Source of the DNA: Bacillota bacterium
Lineage (GTDB): Bacteria > Bacillota > Sulfobacillia > RBS10-35 > JAJYVN01
Direction: 5' to 3'
Length of the DNA: 7,686 nucleotides
Assembly: GCA_021827805.1 (NCBI GenBank)
Contig: JAKAUG010000316.1
Coordinates: forward strand, 1 to 7,686
Position 1 is the stretch's first letter. Every line of letters begins with the position of its first letter. Below, piece by piece: positions 1 through 6,048 of this stretch. Both the position numbers and the translations under genes were made by a program. The notes under the pieces were generated by a model. That model was not told where the DNA came from and did no database searches. It saw nothing but the letters and a program-made list of their open reading frames with translations.

Positions 1-976
1 CGGCCTGCCCGTCCAGCGTGCGGCCGGGTTCGGGATCCAATCCCGCTGCTGCCAGAAGCGTTGGAAACCAGTCGGAAAAGTGCATGAGTTGGTGGGATTG
101 CGTCCCCCGGCCGGGAAGCCCGCCGGGCCAGCGCAGGAGTGCCGGGACCCGGATGCCACCTTCGAAAACGTTGCCCTTGGAGCCCCTCAACCACGCGTTG
201 AACCGGTCCAGGCACATCTCGCCCTGACCGCCAAGCTGGGGACCATTGTCACTGGTGAACAGCACGATGGTGTCCTCGCGCAGCCCCTGCCGGTCCAGCT
301 CTTCCAAGACCCGTCCGACGCCGGCATCCATACACCGGACCATCGCATACAGCGTCGCGACTCCCCGGGTAAGACCGCGATCCAGGAACCGCCCCAGATC
401 CTCGGCCGAAGCCTGAAACGGAAAGTGCGGGGCATTGAAGGCCAGGTGCAGGAAGAACGGCTCGTTGCGGTGCTGACGCACGAACGCCACCGCGGCGTCG
501 GCAAACACGTCGGTCAGATAACGGCCATCGGCCGGGATGCGGCGACCGTTATGGTCCAGCGACCATTGCCAGTAGTCACTCCACCCGCCCCGAAACCCAA
601 GAAAGGTATCAAAGCCGCGGCGAGTGGGGTGGTAACGGTCATCCAGGGCCCCCAGATGCCACTTCCCGACCAACCCGGTGGCATATCCGGCGGCGCGGAA
701 GCTGTCCGCCAACGTACGCTCACCGAGGGCGAGCCGGTCAAGGCCCCTTCCCTCGAACGTGTCGATGGCCCCGGTACGATGCGGGTACCGACCCGTGAGC
801 AGGCAAGCACGGGCCGGAGCACAGACGGGGGCCGCAGAGTAGTGGTGGGTGAGCGATAGGCCTTCGGCGGCCAGCCGATCGAGATGCGGCGTCTCCGGGG
901 TGCCGTCGCCGAACGCACCAAAGTCGCCGTAACCCATATCATCGGCGAGAATCACCAGGACGTTTGGTCTGCGCAT
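1..976 (-). CDS. Formylglycine-type sulfatase, 3' end cut by the window edge
   Basis: Hydrolase of the alkaline-phosphatase/sulfatase superfamily, which cleaves sulfate esters. The 325 visible codons read without interruption from ATG at 976. All the expected sulfatase landmarks are present in order: metal-binding ADD (Asp12, Asp13), the formylglycine motif CAPAR (Cys52 to Arg56) followed by LLTGRYPHRTG, GKWHLG (Lys105, His107), NAPH (His184), TSDNG (Asp243, Asn244) and Lys267 in SKGNVFEGGIRVP. In this family the motif Cys is converted to formylglycine by a maturase; none is visible in this window. No signal peptide is seen at this start, so the visible form looks cytoplasmic unless the true start lies elsewhere. 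Family members are usually 430-550 aa, so roughly a quarter to two fifths is missing beyond the left edge. The substrate cannot be told from sequence. A weak GGGATGG precedes the start. It is separated by about 925 bp from the redox operon on the same strand, so co-transcription is unlikely. Confidence 0.93.
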   Translation of the reverse strand, partial: MRRPNVLVILADDMGYGDFGAFGDGTPETPHLDRLAAEGLSLTHHYSAAPVCAPARACLLTGRYPHRTGAIDTFEGRGLDRLALGERTLADSFRAAGYATGLVGKWHLGALDDRYHPTRRGFDTFLGFRGGWSDYWQWSLDHNGRRIPADGRYLTDVFADAAVAFVRQHRNEPFFLHLAFNAPHFPFQASAEDLGRFLDRGLTRGVATLYAMVRCMDAGVGRVLEELDRQGLREDTIVLFTSDNGPQLGGQGEMCLDRFNAWLRGSKGNVFEGGIRVPALLRWPGGLPGRGTQSHQLMHFSDWFPTLLAAAGLDPEPGRTLDGQA

Positions 977-990
977 GCCGCCATCCCGGT

Positions 991-1008
991 TAGAAAAATG
1001 TGTACAAA
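991..1008 (-). promoter_or_regulatory. AT-rich patch upstream of the sulfatase, possible promoter
   Basis: An abrupt AT-rich stretch (read on the minus strand, TTTGTACACATTTTTCTA) sits 15 nt upstream of the sulfatase ATG in otherwise very GC-rich DNA. It contains the palindrome TGTACA. Such patches commonly hold the -10 region, but I do not see a convincing -35 at the right distance, so this is only a candidate. Confidence 0.25.
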
Positions 1009-1360
1009 CCGATTGCTCGGTCTTCCACACGTCCGCCCGACCAGGATTTCGCCCCTTTCAGCCTGAGATTTGCCCCTCGCGGGACACCGGCGACAGGCGA
1101 ACTCGAACTGCGCGCCTTCAGAGCCGTGCACACCGGGACTGCCACCCGGACCGGAGGGCGCACGCACTGCCCACGTCCGTGGCCAGGACGGTCCCGAGCA
1201 TGCGACTGCAGCCCTTTCTTGTCCCCGGCCGCCTGTCAGGCGCCCCGCCCACGGAACTGCCGCGTAGGCGGGCCGGCGTACGAAACAACCGGCCGCCGGT
1301 GCACAGGGCAAGACGGCCGTCCGCGGTACCGACCGGCGGCGCTGGCCGGGGTGCAGGCGT

Positions 1361-1458
1361 GTGGGGGATGCTCCTCCACGGGTCCACGCTCGCCAGGCGC
1401 GGCCACCCAGGGCGGTCGCTCGGGGAGCATCAGGCTCCACTGAGCGACCGGGACCGTG
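1361..1458. repeat. Cluster of nested inverted repeats, possible structured RNA or element end
   Basis: Hairpin A is GTGGGGGA (1361-1368) with TCCTCCAC (1372-1379), complementary except for one G-T pair. Hairpin B is CGGTCGCTC (1413-1421) with GAGCGACCG (1442-1450), perfect over 9 bp. It continues inward as GGAGC (1424-1428) with GCTCC (1434-1438) around the loop ATCAG. A third helix competes with both: GATGCTCC (1367-1374) is fully complementary to GGAGCATC (1424-1431). The ends of B are further enclosed by GGTCC (1381-1385) with GGACC (1451-1455). No T tract follows on either strand, so it is not a classical terminator. It could be a regulatory RNA, an attenuator, or the terminus of a mobile element. 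Confidence 0.45.
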
Positions 1459-1850
1459 TCCTCGCCACGGCCACCGTACGTCTATGGCGAGCCTACCAGA
1501 TGTTCGTCTCGATGGCACCCGGTCCGCCTGCGGCAGGGCCGTGGGGGATGACCCCGCGAACTCGTCCGCTGCAGTGTCACCAGGGCCATCCAGGATCTGT
1601 CGCGATCACTGGGCCGCTGCCGGCAGCGGGTGAAGTCCTTGGCGCGGAATGAGACCAGGTCCCCCCACCCGAGGCCTCCGCTCCGCAGCCGTTCGTCCCC
1701 CAGCATGGTTCCGCTCTGCCTGCGTTCGGCCGCGAGGGGGGAGCGCCGGCGGTAACGCGGGGCCCCACCCTCCTCAAACCCGCGCGATCCGCCTGCACAC
1801 ACGCCATCACGGATTGAGCGCTGGCGCGCGCACCCAAGCGCGGCTCCTCC

Positions 1851-1864
1851 GGGCCTTCGGGCCC
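1851..1864 (-). terminator. Possible weak terminator hairpin after the response regulator
   Basis: A GGGCC/GGCCC stem of 5 bp with a 4-nt loop lies 37 nt beyond the response-regulator stop codon. It is GC-rich but short and has no T tract, so termination here is only a possibility; Rho-dependent termination is equally likely. Confidence 0.22.
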
Positions 1865-1901
1865 TGCGCCGAACCGACCATCGATCAGGCTGCGCGTTGG
1901 G

Positions 1902-2606
1902 TCAGTCCGGCGCTGGACCGACAACCTGGGGGCCAGCAGGATGTGCATCCCGCCCGCCCAGAGGAAGGTCTTGGTCGATGGCGTACTTCACGAGGGCCGA
2001 ACGATCATGGATGCCCAGCTTTTGCATCACCGTGTTGCGGTGGTGGTGGACCGTGTGTGGGCTCAATTGCAGGAGGGCGGCGATGTCCGAGGTCGTGCGT
2101 CCCTGGGCCACCAGGTCGAAGACCTCCCGTTCGCGCGGAGTCAACGTGGTGAAGGCGGATTCCTCTATCGCCCCAGGGTGCCGGACCCTCCTCTGCAACT
2201 GCACGGCGAGGGCACCAGCCAGCGTGGGCGGGACAAACGCCTGCCCGGCGGCGACAGCGCGCAACGCGGCAAGCAGTCCCGCCTCGTCGGTCGTCTTGGG
2301 AACGAAGCCGCTGGCGCCCACCTCAAGAGCATGCAGGAGGTAGGCGATGTTCTCGTGCATCGTCAGAAGGAGCACACGCGTTTCGCTGCCGCGGGTTACG
2401 AGTTCCTGACAGACGGCAAAGCCGCTCAGCGTCGGAAGCGTGATATCCAGCAGGGTGACGGTCGGCTTGGTGGCCAGAACCAGTTCTAGCGCTTCCGGCC
2501 CGTCAGCCGCCTCGCCCACGATCGTAAGGTCCGAGCTTTGCTCCAGCAGCAGACGGAGGGCCTTGCGCACCACCGCATGGTCGTCGACCAGTACGACGGT
2601 GATCAC
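1902..2606 (-). CDS. NarL/FixJ-family response regulator
   Basis: Cytoplasmic DNA-binding response regulator of 234 aa. The receiver domain (about 1-120) has the acidic pair Asp8/Asp9, phospho-acceptor Asp54 in LLDITLP, the switch Thr82 in LLLTMHE and Lys104 in GFVPKTT. The C-terminal LuxR/GerE helix-turn-helix (about 152-212) shows LTPREREVFDLVAQGRTTSD and the recognition-helix segment SPHTVHHHRNTVMQKLGI. About 24 poorly conserved residues follow it. The GTG start at 2606 overlaps the stop of the upstream kinase gene by four bases (GTGA), which signals translational coupling and makes that kinase its phosphodonor. It is the last gene of the four-gene block. Inference: it controls genes responding to the redox or respiratory state sensed by the kinase. 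The nearby palindromes at 5410-5427 and 5564-5589 are places to test, but nothing in the sequence proves it binds them. Confidence 0.95.
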   Translation of the reverse strand: MITVVLVDDHAVVRKALRLLLEQSSDLTIVGEAADGPEALELVLATKPTVTLLDITLPTLSGFAVCQELVTRGSETRVLLLTMHENIAYLLHALEVGASGFVPKTTDEAGLLAALRAVAAGQAFVPPTLAGALAVQLQRRVRHPGAIEESAFTTLTPREREVFDLVAQGRTTSDIAALLQLSPHTVHHHRNTVMQKLGIHDRSALVKYAIDQDLPLGGRDAHPAGPQVVGPAPD

Positions 2607-4171
2607 GACATCGTCACTTCCCTTCCCAGGGTCGGAACGGGGATATGCACCTCTAGGCGCGTGCCGGCCTTTGGCGCGGAAAGGATCTTCACGACGCCGC
2701 CCAGCATGCTCGCTCGCTCCTGGATGCCGTGCAGGCCGAGCCCCAGACGCCCGTGATCGGCGAGCACGGCTTCGGCATCGAACCCGTCGCCATCGTCCTG
2801 GACGGAGACCACCGTCTCTGCCTCGCCGCGGACCAGCTCCACCGAGATGTGCTGAGCCTGCGCGTGTCGCAGCACGTTGGTCACCGCTTCCTGGACGATG
2901 CGGAAGATGGCCGTCTCCGCACCTGGCGGCAGGCCTGGGCCCTCAGAGGTGGCCGCGAAACGGAGGGTATGGCACGAACGGGCCGCGCACGCGTCAAGCC
3001 ATTCGGAGAGGGCGGCCTCAAGCCCGATCTCGTCCAACTCACTTGGCCGAAGGTCGACGGCGAGGCGATGCAGTTCGGCCAGCGTCTGGCGTACCGTGGC
3101 TGCCAACCCCTCCGCCTCGTGCCGGGCCGACGGGCTGTTCACGTGGTGGGCGAGGCTCTGCAGACCGAACTGCACTGCCGCCAGTGACTGCGAGGCCTCG
3201 TCGTGCAAGTCGCGCGCCAGGCGTTTGCGCTCTTCCTCCCGTGCCAGCACCACCGCCTCCAGTTGTCTGCGCCCCAGGGCCAGGTTGGCTTCGCGCAGCT
3301 CAAGCGCCTCGCTGTGGAGCCTGCGCTCCTGCTGGCGCGCCCGCTCTAGCGACAGCGCCATTCGGTTGAAGGACGCGGCCAACGCGCCGAACTCGCCGGT
3401 CTGCGGCTGTGGTACCCGTGTTTCCAGCAGACCCTGCTCCAGAGACCCCGCCGCCCGTTCCAGAACCCCCAGCGGACCCAGGACGATGCGGCGCACCGCG
3501 AGGTGCGCCGCTGTCGTTACCGCGACGATGAGGCCGAAGGCCATGAGCAGCAGGCGATGGTCCGTGCGCGCGGTCCTGCCGTCAACCTGCCGCATGTCCG
3601 CCAGCGCCATGCTGTTGGTGGTCTGCAGCAGTTCACGGGCAAGAACGCGCATCTCGCCGAAGGTGGGATTCAGGACGTTCCAAGTGCCCAGGGCCTGTGC
3701 GGTGGCACCCGTGGCCACGCTGTGGATGAGCACCTGCTGGGTGGGCAGGGACTGATCGTCCATCGCCAGCAGGCGGGCGTACGCCGTCCGTTCAGCGCCC
3801 GTCAGGGACGTGCTGCCATACTGCAGCAACCAGAAGTGCACCAGGGAAGCCAGATGTTCGACAGACCGCGAGCCACTGGGGTCACCGGTCTGAACATGGC
3901 TGAGCAGGGCCAACGTCGCCGTCTGCAGGTCGGAGGTTTCCACCCACACGTACTCCACGTCGAGATCCTGCTGCTGCAATTCCCGCACTGTGGCAGAGGC
4001 GCTACCAAACACGGAGTTCACGGCGTGCGTCGTCAGCAGGGCAACGACGACGACCAGCAGGAAGACGGCCGCCGAGGCCCCGGCCAGCAGCGCCCGCAGG
4101 GAGGGCCAGGGCTGCCCGCCGAGAGGTCGGGCTGGATGAAAGCCCGTCGTTGCCATCGCTCGCGCCAACAC
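2603..4171 (-). CDS. NarX/DegS-type membrane sensor histidine kinase (HisKA_3)
   Basis: Sensor kinase of 522 aa from GTG at 4171. That start is preferred because GGAGG lies six bases upstream and just follows the cytochrome stop codon. A GTG at 4246 would overlap the cytochrome gene by 58 bases, and an ATG at 4156 has a poorly placed ribosome site. Layout: first membrane helix about 27-49, an extracytoplasmic region of about 155 residues that looks all-helical (four-helix-bundle style), second helix about 207-226, HAMP about 227-276, a coiled-coil linker, then the dimerisation/phospho-acceptor segment EEERKRLARDLHDE with His323. The HATPase domain has the N box EAVTNVLRHAQA (Asn432), the G1 box DDGDGFD and the G2 box GLGLHGIQER. 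These are the marks of the HisKA_3 subfamily that partners NarL-type regulators, and such a regulator is encoded directly downstream with a 4-nt overlap. Lying directly after a cytochrome c gene, it may sense electron flow; the ligand is unknown. Confidence 0.95.
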   Translation of the reverse strand: MLARAMATTGFHPARPLGGQPWPSLRALLAGASAAVFLLVVVVALLTTHAVNSVFGSASATVRELQQQDLDVEYVWVETSDLQTATLALLSHVQTGDPSGSRSVEHLASLVHFWLLQYGSTSLTGAERTAYARLLAMDDQSLPTQQVLIHSVATGATAQALGTWNVLNPTFGEMRVLARELLQTTNSMALADMRQVDGRTARTDHRLLLMAFGLIVAVTTAAHLAVRRIVLGPLGVLERAAGSLEQGLLETRVPQPQTGEFGALAASFNRMALSLERARQQERRLHSEALELREANLALGRRQLEAVVLAREEERKRLARDLHDEASQSLAAVQFGLQSLAHHVNSPSARHEAEGLAATVRQTLAELHRLAVDLRPSELDEIGLEAALSEWLDACAARSCHTLRFAATSEGPGLPPGAETAIFRIVQEAVTNVLRHAQAQHISVELVRGEAETVVSVQDDGDGFDAEAVLADHGRLGLGLHGIQERASMLGGVVKILSAPKAGTRLEVHIPVPTLGREVTMS

Positions 4172-4177
4172 GGCCCC

Positions 4178-4182
4178 CCTCC
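4178..4182 (-). promoter_or_regulatory. Ribosome binding site that sets the kinase start
   Basis: GGAGG (read on the minus strand) is followed by six bases and then GTG at 4171. It sits between the cytochrome c stop codon (TAG, 4191-4189) and the kinase, and is the strongest Shine-Dalgarno match near any candidate start of this gene. Confidence 0.6.
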
Positions 4183-4188
4183 AGTCCG

Positions 4189-4701
4189 CTACGGGGTCCG
4201 GCGGGCGTCGAGAAGGCGCAACAGGGAAACGCCAACGATCTCGCACCCCGCGACGGCCCCGAGCATGTACATCGCCACGTGCGGGATCCCCCTGCCGCGT
4301 TGTGACGCCTGCGCGACGGTGTGCAAGGGCCCCAGGCTTTGGAGGTATGTGATCAGCGCGGTCACCTGCCCCTGGCTCAGCATCCCTTGCCAGCGTGGCA
4401 TCGCGCCGTTGAGCGCCTGGCCATTCTGATCAATCCCTTTGAGGATGGCCGTTTCCAGCGTGGCCGTGGTGTAGGGCTTGGAGAGGGCGTGCGTGAGGTG
4501 GTACCCCCGGATGTCGGCGGAGGAGATGGTCCCGAAGGAAATTCCTCCCGCCGCATTGTTGCCATGGCAGGATGCGCAGTTCTGGCTGTACACGGTGGCA
4601 CCCTGGGCGATCAGGTCTCCGGAGGCCTGGGCCCGGACCACCGGGACCAGGACGAGCAGGGTCAGCGTCAGGACGGTGGGCAGGAGACGGTGTCCGAACA
4701 C
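4189..4701 (-). CDS. Mono-haem c-type cytochrome with C-terminal membrane anchor
   Basis: Exported electron-transfer protein of 170 aa starting at GTG 4701, with AAAGGGG nine bases upstream. An N-terminal signal sequence (hydrophobic 9-22, probable cleavage after Ala24 or Ala26) is followed by a class I cytochrome c domain. This has the haem-attachment motif CASCH (Cys42, Cys45, His46) and a likely axial Met101 in GAMPRW. The helix around QVTALITYLQSLGP (about 113-126) matches the C-terminal helix of the fold. A hydrophobic segment at about 141-163 then suggests a single membrane anchor, with the short basic tail (LLDARRTP) on the cytoplasmic side. The domain resembles small cytochromes that feed oxidases or dehydrogenases; the partner is not identifiable. 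It lies 25 nt after the membrane-protein gene and 17 nt before the sensor kinase, so the three are probably co-transcribed. Confidence 0.92.
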   Translation of the reverse strand: MFGHRLLPTVLTLTLLVLVPVVRAQASGDLIAQGATVYSQNCASCHGNNAAGGISFGTISSADIRGYHLTHALSKPYTTATLETAILKGIDQNGQALNGAMPRWQGMLSQGQVTALITYLQSLGPLHTVAQASQRGRGIPHVAMYMLGAVAGCEIVGVSLLRLLDARRTP

Positions 4702-4726
4702 GAAGGGTCACCCCTTTGCGCTGAAG

Positions 4727-5425
4727 TCAGATTGCGGAGGACACACGGCGGCTCTCGGAACCCCGCGGCACCACCCGCAGTGCGGGCCCGCCCCACCAGA
4801 ACCACTCCAGAGTCAGGTCCACCAGCTCAAGGGCGGTGCCGCCTGAGATCAGCAGCAACCCCATGCCGCGGTCCAGGGCGACAATGTTCAGAACCATGCC
4901 GAGCAAGGTGAGCACCCCCACCAATCCGCCGAGGACAGCCGCCCGCCCCGCGGCCCGGCCGGTGCCGCAGCCCTCCACGGCGGCAAACCAGCCCAGAACA
5001 CCCATCACACCGAAGGACATGGGGGCGAAGATTGGCGGCTGACCCGCCCAATGGCTGAACGACAGCACGTGGGCGGCCCCGGTACCCAGAAAGCCGTGGG
5101 CCATGAGGTGGAAGAGGGTGCCCAACATGCCGACGAGCACGGCGAGACCCATCACGACACGGAAGCCCCGGAAGACATCCTGCTGATCAAAGAGCTGCAC
5201 GGCCAGGGTCAGCGCCGCGGCCACCGGGAGGAAAACGACCGGCAGCCAGGCCCAGGCGTTGCCGCCGCTGCGCAGCAGCGGACCCATCGCCGTCATGACC
5301 TCAACGAACAAACCGGCGCCCATGACGAACGTCAGTTGGAGCAACGCCCGGCCGACCCGCCCGTCCCGTGGTGCCTCATGCATCTTTGCCTGGCCCCCAT
5401 TCGTCATGTTTGTGACGCATCTCAC
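4727..5425 (-). CDS. Polytopic membrane protein with histidine cluster, function unknown
   Basis: I do not recognise the family. The frame encodes 232 aa with five or six hydrophobic segments at about 27-51, 59-79, 90-113, 134-151, 162-184 and 188-206. His106 and His110 sit near the end of the third segment (LFHLMAHGFL), and His119 and His125 in the following loop. The aromatic run LEWFWWGG precedes a basic tail. Histidines placed this way can bind haem or metal, and the gene heads an operon with a membrane-anchored cytochrome c, so a quinol- or haem-binding membrane subunit is a reasonable guess but unproven. Start choice is uncertain. GTG at 5425 has AAGG six bases upstream, but it falls inside a CRP-like palindrome; ATG at 5407 (218-residue form) or 5383 (210-residue form) are alternatives. 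Overall hydrophobicity and gene-like codon use support it as real. Confidence 0.85.
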   Translation of the reverse strand: MRCVTNMTNGGQAKMHEAPRDGRVGRALLQLTFVMGAGLFVEVMTAMGPLLRSGGNAWAWLPVVFLPVAAALTLAVQLFDQQDVFRGFRVVMGLAVLVGMLGTLFHLMAHGFLGTGAAHVLSFSHWAGQPPIFAPMSFGVMGVLGWFAAVEGCGTGRAAGRAAVLGGLVGVLTLLGMVLNIVALDRGMGLLLISGGTALELVDLTLEWFWWGGPALRVVPRGSESRRVSSAI

Positions 5426-5427
5426 AA
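5410..5427. promoter_or_regulatory. CRP/FNR-superfamily-type operator at the head of the redox operon
   Basis: TTGTGA-CGCATC-TCACAA is a perfect 6-bp inverted repeat with a 6-bp spacer. It contains the exact TGTGA-N6-TCACA core known for CRP and for its actinobacterial relatives such as GlxR. It overlaps the GTG start of the membrane-protein gene and lies 9 bp beyond a possible minus-strand -10 (TAAGGT, 5436-5431) that has no clear -35. If that -10 is used, the site would sit around the transcription start and act as a repressor site. If the operon instead starts further upstream, the repeat could form a hairpin over the start codon. The match is clear; the regulator is inferred. Confidence 0.5.
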
Positions 5428-5763
5428 GTCACCTTAAACCGACCTCGCCTCCTGCGGCATGCCCTTGCGGCCCTCGTTCCGGGCCCGCTGAGCCCCGTTC
5501 CCGCCTCGGGTTGGCGCCGATCGACCTGCGGGCAGGGTCATTGTGCCGGTGCCCCGGGGTAGGGCCAATGGCCCGCGCGGGCCATTGGCGTCGACCCGCG
5601 CGGCCCCGGCCGAGTGGATTCTGGCGGCTCGCTAACCCGGCGAGGCCCCGGCGGATGGCCCAGCGAGGTCATGGCCCAGGATGGGCTCATCCCCTATACC
5701 TCTGACGGGGTTGTAAAGCGGCCGCGGCAGATGCGGGCCGATCTCCAGAGTGGGGGTGAATCC
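5428..5763. other. Divergent intergenic region between the two redox transcription units
   Basis: About 336 bp separate the minus-strand operon from the plus-strand membrane protein/cupredoxin pair. I see no gene in it. It must hold the promoters of at least one and probably both units. A TATACC sequence at 5695-5700 could be a plus-strand -10, but no -35 fits well. The main feature is the perfect palindrome at 5564-5589. GGGGGTGA at 5752-5759 is the ribosome site of the following gene. Confidence 0.6.
5564..5589. repeat. Perfect 26-bp palindrome
   Basis: GCCAATGGCCCGC followed directly by its exact reverse complement, with no spacer and no mismatch. It lies 139 bp upstream of the minus-strand operon start and 174 bp upstream of the plus-strand gene, so it is placed to serve both divergent promoters as an operator. 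As RNA it would form a very stable hairpin, but no T tract follows. A terminator makes little sense between divergent genes. Confidence 0.55.
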
Positions 5764-6018
5764 ATGCGCGTGAAGGGGGGGCCGCGTTCCGATGACCCGG
5801 CCCGGAATACCCCGGTCCGGCGGGTGCTCGGCAGTCGTGCGGCCATGCGCCTGCGCGGCAACGCCCTGCGGGTCGGCGGCTTGCTCGCTCTCTGCGGGGT
5901 GGCCCTGCCGCTTTCCGTGATCTTCGCGGGAGCCGGGGTGGCCGCGCCACTTCTGGCCACAGCCGTGGTGCTGGGGGGCTTCGTCGCCAGTGCGGTGGTC
6001 CAATGGATCGGTTGTTAG
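5764..6018 (+). CDS. Small two-helix membrane protein, function unknown
   Basis: Unrecognised protein of 84 aa. The first 36 residues are strongly basic (eleven Arg or Lys), followed by two hydrophobic segments at about 37-57 and 60-82 and a terminal WIGC. The basic N-terminus suggests that both termini are cytoplasmic, with a tight outer turn around Ala-Gly-Ala-Gly. The ATG is chosen because GGGGGTGA lies four bases upstream. The frame is open upstream to an ATG at 5614, but that extension has no ribosome site and is not hydrophobic. It is followed after 30 bp by the cupredoxin lipoprotein gene, so the two are probably one transcription unit, and the small protein may be a membrane partner or assembly factor for it (inference only). 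Two transmembrane segments with a clear ribosome site make chance unlikely, though no homology is claimed. Confidence 0.65.
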   Translation: MRVKGGPRSDDPARNTPVRRVLGSRAAMRLRGNALRVGGLLALCGVALPLSVIFAGAGVAAPLLATAVVLGGFVASAVVQWIGC

Positions 6019-6048
6019 ACTCCATCCAAACTGTGGGAGGTCAAGGTC

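Larger units (their letters stand above)
977..1901. other. Gene-poor intergenic region of 925 bp
   Basis: No reading frame on either strand here shows a recognisable domain. The long frames seen are arginine- and proline-rich, as expected for non-coding frames in GC-rich DNA. Two things stand out: the nested inverted repeats at 1361-1458, and a minus-strand stretch at about 1482-1706 whose codon choice looks more gene-like (see findings). The region lies downstream of the response regulator and upstream of the sulfatase, both on the minus strand, and may be the remains of a decayed gene. Confidence 0.6.

Noticed and set aside
80..859. Long plus-strand open frame opposite the sulfatase
   Set aside because: It is antisense to a frame containing every sulfatase catalytic motif and has no recognisable domain itself.
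952..1652. Long overlapping open frames on both strands (188 aa minus, 225 aa plus)
   Set aside because: Composition is Arg/Pro/Gly/Ala-rich with no domain, no ribosome site and heavy mutual overlap; typical of stop-poor GC-rich DNA.
2440..3755. Plus-strand frames of 309 and 292 aa across the kinase gene
   Set aside because: They are antisense shadows of a kinase with intact H, N, G1 and G2 boxes.
4172..4246. Longer kinase start at GTG 4246
   Set aside because: It would overlap the cytochrome gene by 58 bases and adds an Arg/Pro-rich leader; the ribosome site favours GTG 4171.
3503..4429. Plus-strand frame of 308 aa across the kinase and cytochrome genes
   Set aside because: Antisense to two well-supported genes and low in protein-like features.
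5695..5700. TATACC as the promoter -10 of the small membrane protein gene
   Set aside because: No acceptable -35 lies 16-18 bp upstream, so it is not listed as a promoter.
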